Source of the DNA: GCA-2693325 sp964011675
Lineage (GTDB): Bacteria; Latescibacterota; UBA2968; UBA8231
Reading direction: 5' to 3'
Length of the DNA: 64,000 bases
Assembly (NCBI GenBank): GCA_964011675.1
Contig: CAXGPR010000001.1
Location: 62,001 to 126,000, forward strand
The notes beneath the pieces were generated by a model, which worked only from the letters and a program-made list of their open reading frames with translations, was not told where the DNA came from and did not search any database. Every line of letters begins with the position of its first letter. Position 1 is the stretch's first letter. A program made the position numbers and the translations under genes. This document shows, piece after piece, positions 24,457 through 33,366 of this stretch.

Positions 24457-24849
24457 TCAACGCCGTCGCAGACGCATCATGCGTCCCAACAATTCGACTT
24501 CTGCTACTCCCATCCCCAGCTCTTTAGCGACAGTAGCAGCTGCGTGTCCCCTTTCGAGCCGTTCCCAAGCGCGCGCATATGTGTCATTAGGCCCCTGTCG
24601 GACATTAGAACTCTGCCCCACTCTTTTTCCCCCATGCGTTTTGCCCGTCCACTCAAGCGAACGACTTACCACCTCGAGGCGATCACACACCCTTTGCACT
24701 TGTTGCTGTTGTCTCTGAAGCTCTTCTAACTGACTTAAGAGTTCATTCCGCTCTCTACAAAGCCACAAACGAAACCACCACCCTATGCTTGCGACGATAC
24801 AGATTAAAAGCGCATCAGTCAGAGCAATTTGCCAGAGTACATCACGCAT
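24457..24849 (-). CDS. DUF2802-type membrane-anchored protein at the end of the flagellar cluster
   Basis: A 130-residue protein: one membrane segment (about residues 6-22, WQIALTDALLICIVASIG), a coiled coil (about 30-60, RNELLSQLEELQRQQQQVQR), a linker, and a C-terminal helix-turn-helix-like element (AAATVAKELGMGVAEVELLG). This layout matches DUF2802 proteins encoded at the ends of flagellar operons in other bacteria; their function is unknown. The ATG at 24849 overlaps the histidine-kinase stop by eight bases (ATGCGTGA), so the longer open frame reaching 25131 is not used. Family assignment is moderate. Confidence 0.7.
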   Translation of the reverse strand: MRDVLWQIALTDALLICIVASIGWWFRLWLCRERNELLSQLEELQRQQQQVQRVCDRLEVVSRSLEWTGKTHGGKRVGQSSNVRQGPNDTYARAWERLERGHAAATVAKELGMGVAEVELLGRMMRLRRR

Positions 24850-26305
24850 CAAACGCTCCTTCAGCGACGGGAAAACGTAAAGAAAAACGCGTTCCTTCGC
24901 CGTATTCACTATGCACCTCAATCGAACCGCCGTGCCGCTCAACGATTCCGTAGCTAACAGACAAACCGAGACCAGTGCCACCCTGCTCTGAACGTGTACT
25001 AAAAAATGGTTCAAAGATGTTGTCAAGCAACGCATCGGGAATGCCAATTCCTGTATCGGCAAATTCCATAAGCACGGCCTCATCAACAACGCGAGCGGAA
25101 ACCGCCAACGTCCCACCTTCTGGCATAGCATGCTGTGCGTTTATAATCAAATTCAGAAAAACCTGCTCTAGTTCGCCTATATTACCTGCGACTAAAGGCA
25201 AACAGTCGTCGCAAGTGAACACAATCTTTACTTCTGCACGCTCAAGTTCGTGCTGCACCAATTCAAGCGTCCGATCCAGCGCAGCTACCAAGTCACATGG
25301 GCCCCAAACTCTCTCGGCGGCATTGTGGCCGGCAATATCTAGTAAACCGCGAATAATTTTAGATATGCGTTTTACTCCGCGTTCAATAGATTCCAACCCC
25401 TCTTCCAAGCGGTCTCCCGACGCTGCGTTCATACGTAACAGTTGAACACGACTCAACATGATTTGTAAGGGATTATTGACTTCGTGGGCGACGCCGCCAG
25501 CTAGACGACCAATTGCGGCCATCTTCTCCGCCATGAGTAACTGCTGTTGAGATTCTTTCAATTGGCTACTACTATACGTTAACTCGCTGTACAAACGCGC
25601 ATTCTCGAGGGCGATTGCCGTCTGATTTGCCAAGACGCTGAGTAATTCCATTTCCCCTGCAGTGAAAGCATCTTTGGGACGACGACAGTACAAGCCGTAT
25701 AAGCCTATGTTTCGAGCACGAACTCTGAGCGGCACGAGTACGACACTACAGGTTTCCATGCCCGAATGCTCGACCGTGCTCATATCTTCTACGACTACGG
25801 GACGCTGTCCGCGTAGTACCCAGTCGACGATTCCATCATCACACTGAGCCTGAACGCATTGCACTATGCGCTGGTCGCCTCGCGTATAAAGGACGTCGAG
25901 TTTCATATCACCTCCACCAAGAGAGAATACCCCGCAGCTCTGGCTAGGCAAAAAACGTGCGGAAAGATCCATCAGGGCCGAGATAATATCAGAAATCGCA
26001 AAAGTCGTGCTAATCGCTTCAGTCAACTCATGCAGATTAAGCAATTCATCCATAGAAGCGCGCAACGACTCATAGTCACTTTTCTCACGCAGGACTCGAT
26101 CGTGAAGCTGCCTATTTTCTTCTTGAAGTCCTAAAACGCGTGCTTGACTCTCTCTAAGCGACTCTGCTAATATGTCAATATGAAACCTAAGGTCCCATAC
26201 CTGGTCAGGATGAGCAGATGTCTTAATTCGATCTAATAAATGCCTTATCTGAGCTATAGCTTTTTTTTCGGGCAACGCGCTATAGACAGGCTGCTCGTCG
26301 TTCAC
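24842..26305 (-). CDS. Cytosolic GAF-domain sensor histidine kinase
   Basis: A 487-residue two-component kinase without membrane segments. Residues about 45-90 are a coiled coil, about 100-240 a GAF domain (SDIISALMDLSARFLP, LLSVLANQTAIALENARLY), about 260-330 HisKA with the phospho-acceptor in RLAGGVAHEVNNPLQIML, and about 370-480 HATPase (N box FLNLIINAQHAMPEGG, G1 ADTGIGI, F box IFEPFFSTR, G2 GGTGLGLSVSYGIVERHGG). The start is GTG at 26305. No response regulator is adjacent. Its place behind fliA and an HDOD gene suggests a role in flagellar or chemotactic control, possibly feeding a sigma-54 activator of the FlrB/FleS-FlrC type. That link is inference. Confidence 0.9.
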   Translation of the reverse strand: MNDEQPVYSALPEKKAIAQIRHLLDRIKTSAHPDQVWDLRFHIDILAESLRESQARVLGLQEENRQLHDRVLREKSDYESLRASMDELLNLHELTEAISTTFAISDIISALMDLSARFLPSQSCGVFSLGGGDMKLDVLYTRGDQRIVQCVQAQCDDGIVDWVLRGQRPVVVEDMSTVEHSGMETCSVVLVPLRVRARNIGLYGLYCRRPKDAFTAGEMELLSVLANQTAIALENARLYSELTYSSSQLKESQQQLLMAEKMAAIGRLAGGVAHEVNNPLQIMLSRVQLLRMNAASGDRLEEGLESIERGVKRISKIIRGLLDIAGHNAAERVWGPCDLVAALDRTLELVQHELERAEVKIVFTCDDCLPLVAGNIGELEQVFLNLIINAQHAMPEGGTLAVSARVVDEAVLMEFADTGIGIPDALLDNIFEPFFSTRSEQGGTGLGLSVSYGIVERHGGSIEVHSEYGEGTRFSLRFPVAEGAFDA

Positions 26306-26345
26306 GGTCTACTTTATCTCGATAGTGTAAATTACCGGGCCCACG

Positions 26346-27284
26346 TCACGCGGCCACATCTTCGCCTTCTTCTTTATCATCCTGTTTCCCCTTCGATTCG
26401 CCGCGAGCAATTCGCGTAAATATGTCAGCTTTATCCATCTCTTCCTGCATCTGTTCACCGTGTGAGAAGATGCGATAAAGAGCCGCTTTGGGATCATCAT
26501 ATATGCCAAATGTGCGCAGTGCAGCAGGATCAAGCGGGGGAAGCTTATCTCCTCCTCCATCGCCAATTTTCTCGCGGCGACAGAGAAAATCTGCTAAATG
26601 TATTAAGGATGCGAGTTCTGCGTCCTGCTTTAGAAGTCCCGGCTTGTGATGGTAAGCAATCGCCGTAACCAGCTTGTCCGGAAGATTCCATTTCTCTGCA
26701 AGCCACAGGCCAATTTGCGTATGCGTAACACCGAGAACTAGCTTTTCTGCTCTACCAATATAAAGCCCTTCATCTCGCGTTAAAGACAGTATTTGCTCAA
26801 ACTCTTCGGTAAAATACTGGCTGAGAATAAGCTTACCAATATCATGTAAAATCCCGGCCGCAAAAGCCTCTCCCTGTATGCGATAGCGGAGTCGATCTGC
26901 GAGCAAACGAGCAGCCACTCCGCAAGCGATAGAATGCTCCCAAAATTTTTGGCGATCGAAGCTAGTCTGCGCACCACCTGCCGCAAAACGCTCTAATACA
27001 GATACACTCAGCCCCAGGCTCTTAACCGTCTCAAAGCCCAGCACTACAACAGCGTGATTTACAGTAGCTATTTCGCGCGAAAAACCGTAAAAGGCAGAAT
27101 TAGCCAATTTGAGAATTTTAGCAGTGAGCGCTTGATCTGTAGAGATGAGTTGAGAAACTTCGCTTGCTGAAGTCTTGGGATCGTCTATCAGGCCAATCAT
27201 CTGAGTGATGACCGTAGGCAACGTGGGCAAGCCGATAATACTCCGAGTGATTCTCTTTATGCGCTGCTGCTTCTCAGCATCCAA
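26346..27284 (-). CDS. HDOD-domain signalling protein
   Basis: A 312-residue cytosolic protein with an HDOD (degenerate HD) domain over about residues 15-215: LPTLPTVITQMIGLIDDPKT, TDQALTAKILKLANSAFYGF, ILHDIGKLILSQYFTEEF, and ITHTQIG-like VTHTQIGLWLAEKWNLP followed by AIAYHHKP. HDOD proteins act in signalling, motility and cyclic-di-GMP networks without known hydrolase activity. The start is TTG at 27284 with AGGAG eight bases upstream; no in-frame ATG is present nearby. It lies 26 bp downstream of fliA in the flagellar operon, ahead of the kinase gene. Confidence 0.9.
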   Translation of the reverse strand: MDAEKQQRIKRITRSIIGLPTLPTVITQMIGLIDDPKTSASEVSQLISTDQALTAKILKLANSAFYGFSREIATVNHAVVVLGFETVKSLGLSVSVLERFAAGGAQTSFDRQKFWEHSIACGVAARLLADRLRYRIQGEAFAAGILHDIGKLILSQYFTEEFEQILSLTRDEGLYIGRAEKLVLGVTHTQIGLWLAEKWNLPDKLVTAIAYHHKPGLLKQDAELASLIHLADFLCRREKIGDGGGDKLPPLDPAALRTFGIYDDPKAALYRIFSHGEQMQEEMDKADIFTRIARGESKGKQDDKEEGEDVAA

Positions 27285-27310
27285 AACAGGACTCCTGGAG
27301 ATGAGAATTA

Positions 27311-28102
27311 TCAGGCCATGAAACGTTTGCGCAGCTTGGATCTCAACCCAAGGACAGCCTTGGTATGCAGCTGGGAAACGCGCGATTCAGATAGCTCTAA
27401 TACTTGTCCAATTTCCTTGAGTGTAAGCTCTTCATAATAATACAAGGCAATAACAAGACGCTCTTGCTCGGTGACTTCTCCGAGCGAATCGGCGAGCAAG
27501 TCACGCATCTCCTCACGTTCTAGGTTGCTGAGCGCACTCGGTTGATCTTCCGAGCGCAACGTATCGACCAGTGCAACGGGCTTGTCATCATCCTCCCCGA
27601 AACTCGTCTCATTTAGGGAGAGCAATGAAGCCGAACTCACATCGTCTATGATGTGGTAGTATGTAGCCATATCAACGCCGAGTCCCGCAGCCAATTCATC
27701 TTCTGTCGGTGAGCGTCCCAATTCGCCCTCGAGTTTTGACAAGGTACGCTCAACCTCACGAGACCGAGCGCGTGTCGAACGAGGTACCCAGTCCATACCA
27801 CGTAGTTCGTCTAAGATCGACCCGCGAATACGCAAAGATGCATAGGTTTCAAACTTTACACCTTTACCCGTATCAAAGTTACTGTAAGCCTCTATTAACC
27901 CAACAACGCCTGCATTGATTAAATCATCCATCTCTACAGAACGAGGTAAACCAATGGCCAGACGACCGGCGATATACTTTACCAACGACAGATATTCAAC
28001 CAGTTCTTTTCGCGTGTCTTCGCCCCCAGGCACACTTTGAACAGTCTGCTGCTGAGAGTATTTCTTTTTTGCACTAACTGCCGACGTATTTTTAGAACTC
28101 AT
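27311..28102 (-). CDS. fliA: Flagellar sigma factor sigma-28 (FliA)
   Basis: A 263-residue sigma-70-family factor that directs late flagellar promoters. Region 2 contains GLPRSVEMDDLINAGVVGL and FDTGKGVKFETYASLRIRGS; DELRGMDWVPRSTR is the FliA signature. Region 3 follows (LGRSPTEDELAAGLGVD) and region 4 is EQERLVIALYYYEELTLKEI with a final recognition helix LSESRVSQLHTKA. The ATG at 28102 overlaps the flhG stop by four bases (ATGA), which fixes the start. The flagellin gene in this window is the obvious target. No flgM (anti-sigma) gene is seen in the window. Confidence 0.95.
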   Translation of the reverse strand: MSSKNTSAVSAKKKYSQQQTVQSVPGGEDTRKELVEYLSLVKYIAGRLAIGLPRSVEMDDLINAGVVGLIEAYSNFDTGKGVKFETYASLRIRGSILDELRGMDWVPRSTRARSREVERTLSKLEGELGRSPTEDELAAGLGVDMATYYHIIDDVSSASLLSLNETSFGEDDDKPVALVDTLRSEDQPSALSNLEREEMRDLLADSLGEVTEQERLVIALYYYEELTLKEIGQVLELSESRVSQLHTKAVLGLRSKLRKRFMA

Positions 28103-28935
28103 GAACTTACTTTCACCTGTGTTTTCCAGTCCGCGTCTTCCCATCCCAACACGCTATCGAAAAAGCCAGCAGATCGACTTTCGAGCTTATTATTATCAAA
28201 CCAAAGAGCCAGCTTTTCGATCGCTTCCGCTGCGGGGGAGGGCGGATCAATCTGCGCAAAGGGCACCTGTCTTTTAGCGGCTTCTCGAACATACCGATCA
28301 AATGGAATATAACCCCGATTGTCAATCTGCGCCCCTAGAAATCGTACTGTAAGTTCGGCGAACTTATCCTGCAATTCCTCCGCTTCGGACTGTGATTCTG
28401 CCATATTTATCACCAGGTGCACTGCCATATCAGACCGCTCTACAAGCAGAGCTTTCATAGTTGCATATGAGTCGGCAATAGCGGTAGGTTCGGGCGTAGC
28501 GACCAATACCATTCGTTGAACTGCTACAGCTGCCTCAATCGTCTTGGGTACTAATCCAGCCCCGGTATCTACGATGACATAATCAAACTGCGCTTCGAAA
28601 GAACTCAGATCTGCACGAATATCTCCCACTCCCGGCCCTAATTCCCATCCAGCATGTTGTCCACTAGCCGAAGCCGGAAGCAAAACTAGTCCCTCAGGCC
28701 CTTCAACCGCCACTTCTTCAGCACGGCACTCGCCGCGCAGAACATGTTCTATGCTATTTTCTACTCCACATCCCAGAAGCAGCGCACTGTTGCCCAAACC
28801 AAAGTCGGCATCTACCAAAAGCGTGGGTCGCCCCATCCGAGCCATAGCTACAGCCAAGTTCACCGCGATGCAACTCTTACCCACGCCTCCTTTGCCGCTA
28901 GTTACCGCCAAAGTCTGACCCATCTTCTCTCCCAT
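28099..28935 (-). CDS. flhG: MinD-like ATPase FlhG (FleN/YlxH)
   Basis: A 278-residue P-loop ATPase of the ParA/MinD class that limits flagellar number and works against FlhF. The deviant Walker A is SGKGGVGKSCIAVNL, followed by LLVDADFGLGNSALLLG and VIVDTGAGL. The C-terminal part has RFLGAQIDNRGYIPFDRYVR, where MinD-like proteins select a partner site. The ATG overlaps the flhF stop by one base (TAATG). Together with flhF it indicates control of flagellar position and number. The final about 30 residues have no obvious amphipathic membrane-targeting helix. Confidence 0.93.
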   Translation of the reverse strand: MGEKMGQTLAVTSGKGGVGKSCIAVNLAVAMARMGRPTLLVDADFGLGNSALLLGCGVENSIEHVLRGECRAEEVAVEGPEGLVLLPASASGQHAGWELGPGVGDIRADLSSFEAQFDYVIVDTGAGLVPKTIEAAVAVQRMVLVATPEPTAIADSYATMKALLVERSDMAVHLVINMAESQSEAEELQDKFAELTVRFLGAQIDNRGYIPFDRYVREAAKRQVPFAQIDPPSPAAEAIEKLALWFDNNKLESRSAGFFDSVLGWEDADWKTQVKVSS

Positions 28936-30200
28936 TATGTGTTCTGTCTTTCGGGAACACGTCCTAAAATCTGCGCTACAATCTTATTCATATCGCCAGC
29001 CTCTATCTCGCCTGGCACCTGCTCCCCTACAGTCATGTAGGAAGGGGGTAATTCGCTCTGCATGACCGTGCTAAGCATTGCTCCAGGACGAACGACTTCA
29101 TCTACTTTGGTAAACAGCAGACGACGCACCCCAAAAATACGGCTGGCTTCCACAATATCGAGTGCATGTTCATACCCATTGAGTGCATCAATTACTACGT
29201 GGACTTCTTGAACACCTGCTGCAGTAAAAAGACGATGCTGACGTTCACACTCGGCTTGATCATTCGGCCCACATCCGGGGACATCAATTAAAATTAGCTG
29301 AGCCTGCTGATGTCGATCGACCACAGAAGCTATGTCCTCTTCCGAATAGGCCGTTTCCAAATCGACACCTATGATATGTGCAAATGCCTTGGCCTGATCT
29401 AATCCCCCTACGCGACGGTCATCAGCTGTTACTAAGACGATTTTTTCTTTTCTCTTTAGTGCAAAACCCGCAGCTATCTTAGCCACGGCCGTTGTTTTAC
29501 CAGCTCCGGAGGCACCAAAAAAGCCGATCACCTTACGTTTTTTACCAATTCGAATGTGCTGACATGCGGGTATACTTTCTGCAATACTACCAGCAATCCA
29601 GTCTCCTATCTGCTCGCGATCCTCTAGTGCATCACCGCTAAGGGCACGCAATGCACCAGCTGAAATATTTTCAACCAACGAAGACGCAACTCCCATGTTC
29701 CGCAGTCGCTCAATTAACCGGCTCAGCGCATCTGTCATAACCAATGTAGATGCTTTCCCTTGTCTTTCCACACGCGCTAGCGTTTCCTGCATATAGCGTA
29801 GCTGACGCATAACACGCTTGAGATCTTTTGCACCTTGCACACCGGCATCCCCGACGCCGTGATCTTCTTCTTGGGAAGGCACCTCTATCACAGACTCAGC
29901 ATCAGAAGGCGGTAAAGAGTCCACGGGGTCTTTTACAACGCTGTGTGCTCCGTATCGATGTGCAGCGAGTCGCGATACACCAGCAGAAGGTCGAACTGCG
30001 GGCTGTACCTGCTTTCTGGCTGGCGCCGCGCTATCATCAAGTGCGGCCATAACCTCAACTCGCGCATCCTCGCCAGTATTAAAGCGATTATTTCGGCGAA
30101 TCTGGCGCGTATTTAGAATAACGGCCTGCTCGCCGAGATCATCTCGTACTTGCTGCAGAGCCTCCGGCATATTCCGGGCTATGTATTTGCGGATCTTCAT
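28935..30200 (-). CDS. flhF: Flagellar biosynthesis SRP-like GTPase FlhF
   Basis: A 421-residue SRP-family GTPase that positions the flagellum, usually at the pole. The N-terminus (MKIRKYIARNMPEALQQVRD, LGEQAVILNTRQIRRN) is the typical B domain start. The NG domain carries G1 FFGASGAGKTTAVAKIAAGF (about 230), VLVTADDRRVGGLDQAKAF, LILIDVPGCGPND in place of the usual DTAGR, and LLFTKVDE. The DVPGCGPN form of G3 is divergent. The start (30200, or 30206 for MHMK) lies about 62 bp inside the 3' end of flhA in another frame, an unusually long overlap. No clear Shine-Dalgarno is visible, suggesting coupling to flhA translation. Confidence 0.93.
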   Translation of the reverse strand: MKIRKYIARNMPEALQQVRDDLGEQAVILNTRQIRRNNRFNTGEDARVEVMAALDDSAAPARKQVQPAVRPSAGVSRLAAHRYGAHSVVKDPVDSLPPSDAESVIEVPSQEEDHGVGDAGVQGAKDLKRVMRQLRYMQETLARVERQGKASTLVMTDALSRLIERLRNMGVASSLVENISAGALRALSGDALEDREQIGDWIAGSIAESIPACQHIRIGKKRKVIGFFGASGAGKTTAVAKIAAGFALKRKEKIVLVTADDRRVGGLDQAKAFAHIIGVDLETAYSEEDIASVVDRHQQAQLILIDVPGCGPNDQAECERQHRLFTAAGVQEVHVVIDALNGYEHALDIVEASRIFGVRRLLFTKVDEVVRPGAMLSTVMQSELPPSYMTVGEQVPGEIEAGDMNKIVAQILGRVPERQNT

Positions 30201-32253
30201 ATGCATTCAATGTGATAATACCCACAGATGTAACCTCTACATCGGGCGCAATTTCGTTATATGACAGCACGTGAAGCATGGGAAAGTTAGCAGCCGTCAG
30301 CTTGCGAAATGCAAGGCGGGTTTGCGGCGCAGCCAGCACTACAGGCTGCTGTCCGTTAGCCACCATTTGGTCCACTAACTCCGTCAAACCAACAAAAATT
30401 TCATTGGCTACATCAGGTGCAACGGCAACGACGATACCAGCAGGCGAACTCTGTACCGCCTCTACTACGAGCTGTTCAACTCCGCCGTCAATAGTTAAGA
30501 CTGCAATAGCGTTATCAGGCGCTTCTTTAAGTAACGCATTACAAATCGAACGACGTAGCGCTGTCCGAACATACTCGCTGAGCACTTCAACGTCATCGAT
30601 GCGGCTGTGCTCAGATAATACTTCAAGTATAGTGCGCAAATCTCGAATAGGCACACGCTCAAAAAGCAGATTTTGCAAAACGCGCTGTAGCTTGCCAACA
30701 GCCTCAGAGTCCGGTACGAGCTCCTCGACTATGCTAGGAGAAGTCTGCTTGAGCTCATCCAGTAAATGCTGCGTCTCCTGTCGACCAAGAAGCTCATGAG
30801 CGTAGTTATTAATTACCTCGGTCAAATGAGTGGCCAACACGGCCACGGGCTCTACCACATTGTATCCCAGCAATTCGGCTTTCTCGCGAAGTGCCGGTAC
30901 GATCCAACGAGCCGGCAAGCCAAAGACCGGGTCAATTGCCTGTGAACCATCTATCTCACCTTCGGCAAAACCTGGATCAATCGCCATGAGCTGCTTAGCC
31001 TGTAATTCTCCGCTCGCAACTGGATTACCCTTCACGCGTATCTGGTAGGCAGTAGGCGGCAGTTCCGTACTATCGCGGACGCGCACGGGCGGCGCCACAT
31101 ACCCCATATCCATCGCCGCTACTTTACGAATTTGCATGATACGCTCGATGAGATCTCCCCCCTGATTTGCATCAACGAGGGGCACTAGCTGATATCCAAC
31201 CTGCACTTCTAATTGATCTACGCGCAAATAATCTTCGGGGCGTTCCTCAGTCTGATCTGCATGCGTTTCTGCTTCCGCTTCCACAGCCTTCTGGTCTTGC
31301 TTACGCTTGCGCACTAACAGCGAAACCCCGATGAGCAATGATCCGATAGCTGCAAACGGCCACGTAGGCAAGCCGGGAATCAGCCCCATAAACAGCAGCA
31401 TCGTTCCAGCAATTAGTCCCGCCTGCGGACGTCCCGTCAGCTGCTGGTTAATATCTGAACCCATGTTTCCATCACTGGTGGCACGCGTAACGATAATACC
31501 TGCTGCAGTAGACGTAATAAGAGCGGGAATCTGCGTGACTAACCCGTCTCCTACCGTGAGCAAGGTATAAGTCTGCAGTGCCTCTGCTAAACTGAGGTCG
31601 CGTTGCAGAACACCGATGGCAAATCCGCCAATGATATTAACAATCGTAATCAGGATGCCGGCTACGGCATCACCACGAACAAACTTACTAGCACCGTCCA
31701 TCGCACCGTAAAAATCGGCCTCGCGTGATATATCTTCGCGACGCTGTTTTGCTTGCTGCTCGTCTATCAAGCCAGCATTCAAATCTGCATCAATAGCCAT
31801 CTGCTTACCCGGCATTGCGTCCAAGGTAAAACGCGCAGCCACTTCGGCAACGCGCCCAGCGCCTTTGGTAATGACGACAAATTGTATGATGATCACGATG
31901 ATAAATATTATGAAACCGAGTACAAAATTACCGCGCACAACGACATCACCAAAAGCCTCTATTAAACGCCCCGCATCTGCTTCACTAAGAATCAGACGAG
32001 TGGAAGCGACATTTAGCGACAGTCGAAAAAGCGTGAGAACCAACAACAAGCCAGGAAATACCGACAGCTCTAAGGGCGCGGTGATATAAATCGTCAGCAT
32101 AAGGACAAGCAGAGCCAAGCTGATATTGAATGTCAGCAAAAAGTCGAGAATAAACGTGGGCAACGGAACGATCATAACGGCCAAGATCGTTATCACGCCG
32201 ATCGCCACAAGTACGTCGGTATGCTGAGCAAGCATCTTTATCCATCTACGCAC
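30139..32253 (-). CDS. flhA: Flagellar export gate protein FlhA
   Basis: A 704-residue integral component of the flagellar type III export gate, which binds chaperone-substrate complexes through its cytoplasmic domain. Eight N-terminal membrane segments span about residues 10-330. The FHIPEP-region conserved loop is present (GLLLVLTLFRLSLNVASTRL; MPGKQMAIDADLNAGLIDEQ; AKQRREDISREADFYGAMDG). The cytoplasmic half contains PLVDANQGGDLIERIMQIRK and VLATHLTEVINNYAHELLGRQ. The C-terminus carries a tail of about 20 residues after VGIITLNAYEDP that is encoded over the start of flhF. Length is normal. Confidence 0.96.
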   Translation of the reverse strand: MRRWIKMLAQHTDVLVAIGVITILAVMIVPLPTFILDFLLTFNISLALLVLMLTIYITAPLELSVFPGLLLVLTLFRLSLNVASTRLILSEADAGRLIEAFGDVVVRGNFVLGFIIFIIVIIIQFVVITKGAGRVAEVAARFTLDAMPGKQMAIDADLNAGLIDEQQAKQRREDISREADFYGAMDGASKFVRGDAVAGILITIVNIIGGFAIGVLQRDLSLAEALQTYTLLTVGDGLVTQIPALITSTAAGIIVTRATSDGNMGSDINQQLTGRPQAGLIAGTMLLFMGLIPGLPTWPFAAIGSLLIGVSLLVRKRKQDQKAVEAEAETHADQTEERPEDYLRVDQLEVQVGYQLVPLVDANQGGDLIERIMQIRKVAAMDMGYVAPPVRVRDSTELPPTAYQIRVKGNPVASGELQAKQLMAIDPGFAEGEIDGSQAIDPVFGLPARWIVPALREKAELLGYNVVEPVAVLATHLTEVINNYAHELLGRQETQHLLDELKQTSPSIVEELVPDSEAVGKLQRVLQNLLFERVPIRDLRTILEVLSEHSRIDDVEVLSEYVRTALRRSICNALLKEAPDNAIAVLTIDGGVEQLVVEAVQSSPAGIVVAVAPDVANEIFVGLTELVDQMVANGQQPVVLAAPQTRLAFRKLTAANFPMLHVLSYNEIAPDVEVTSVGIITLNAYEDPQIHSPEYAGGSAASTR

Positions 32254-32274
32254 GACGCTTTCCCCCTACTTTCA

Positions 32275-33354
32275 TTAGAGACGACTCCCCTCATTACCGC
32301 GTTTAAGCTGAAAAACAAAGGCGAGAACCTGCGCAACGGCTTTAAATAAATCCTCTGGTATTTCGTCGCCAATCTGCACAACTTTGAACAGTGCACGAGC
32401 TAACGGCTTGTTCTCTACCAAGGGAATACCTGCATCACGGGCTACTTCCTTAATACGCTGTGCGACCAGTCGCTGACCTTTGGCCACAACGAGAGGAGCG
32501 GGCATATTTTCCATGTCATATTTAAGTGCAACGGCAACGTGGGTCGGATTCGTCACAACGACATCGGCTGTCATCACATCATCCATCATGCGCTGTTGTG
32601 ACATCTCGCGCTGTAGATTGCGCACACGCGAACGCACCATGGGATCGCCTTCCTGCTGTTTGACCTCTTCTCGCACTTCCTGACGCGTCATGCGGAGATT
32701 TTTTTCGTAATCCCAGCGCTGAAAAGAATAGTCGAGAATGGCCATTATAAGCAGCAAGAGTATAATCCGGAAGGCCAGTGTGAGGATAATATCTCCACTC
32801 AGCGTAAAGATCTGACCAACGCCCATATCCATGTAGGAAACGAGATTATTTATGTCGGCTGATATGGTCAAATAGGTCACATAAACTACGGCCCCAATCT
32901 TAAAGAGGCTCTTAGCTAATTCGACTAGACCCTTACTAGAGAAAATGCGTTTGATACCGCTGAAAGGACTAATACGCTCCGCCTTCGGCGTAAGCGGTTG
33001 AAGGGTAAAAAGCACACCAACTTGAGCGTAGTTTACCGCTAGTGCGGCAACAACAAGTAGAGCAACAATTGGTACGATAATACGGGCGTATCCCAATACC
33101 CAAGAGCCTGTATGCAAATAAAGGTTGGTAGAATTTATTTCGACTTTCACCCCATTGGTCAGAGCATCGATCATAAAAACACCAAGCTGATCAAGCATAT
33201 ATGGGCCCAAACCCGAAAGAGCTAATAATCCTGTCGCAAGAATCGCAATGGAACTCAGTTCACTACTTCGGGCAACCTGTCCTTTACGCCGCGCATCCTC
33301 GCGCCGCTTCGGCGTAGCCTGTTCTGTTTTTTCCTGAAAAGATTCCTCAGCCAT
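32275..33354 (-). CDS. flhB: Flagellar export switch protein FlhB
   Basis: A 359-residue export-gate protein that switches substrate specificity from rod/hook to filament. It has the conserved N-terminus EKTEQATPKRREDARRKGQV, four membrane segments, and the autocleavage motif NPTH at residues 269-272 (VVVTNPTHVAVALKYD), the same position as in E. coli. KGQRLVAQRIKEVARDAGIP and the C-terminal FKAVAQVLAFVFQLK follow. The gene sits between fliR and flhA with gaps of 12 and 21 bp. Confidence 0.97.
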   Translation of the reverse strand: MAEESFQEKTEQATPKRREDARRKGQVARSSELSSIAILATGLLALSGLGPYMLDQLGVFMIDALTNGVKVEINSTNLYLHTGSWVLGYARIIVPIVALLVVAALAVNYAQVGVLFTLQPLTPKAERISPFSGIKRIFSSKGLVELAKSLFKIGAVVYVTYLTISADINNLVSYMDMGVGQIFTLSGDIILTLAFRIILLLLIMAILDYSFQRWDYEKNLRMTRQEVREEVKQQEGDPMVRSRVRNLQREMSQQRMMDDVMTADVVVTNPTHVAVALKYDMENMPAPLVVAKGQRLVAQRIKEVARDAGIPLVENKPLARALFKVVQIGDEIPEDLFKAVAQVLAFVFQLKRGNEGSRL

Positions 33355-33366
33355 TGAATACCTTTA

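Noticed and set aside
24850..25131. Longer open frame extending the DUF2802-type gene into the kinase gene
   Set aside because: It would overlap the kinase HATPase region; the ATG at 24849 overlapping the kinase stop is the natural start.
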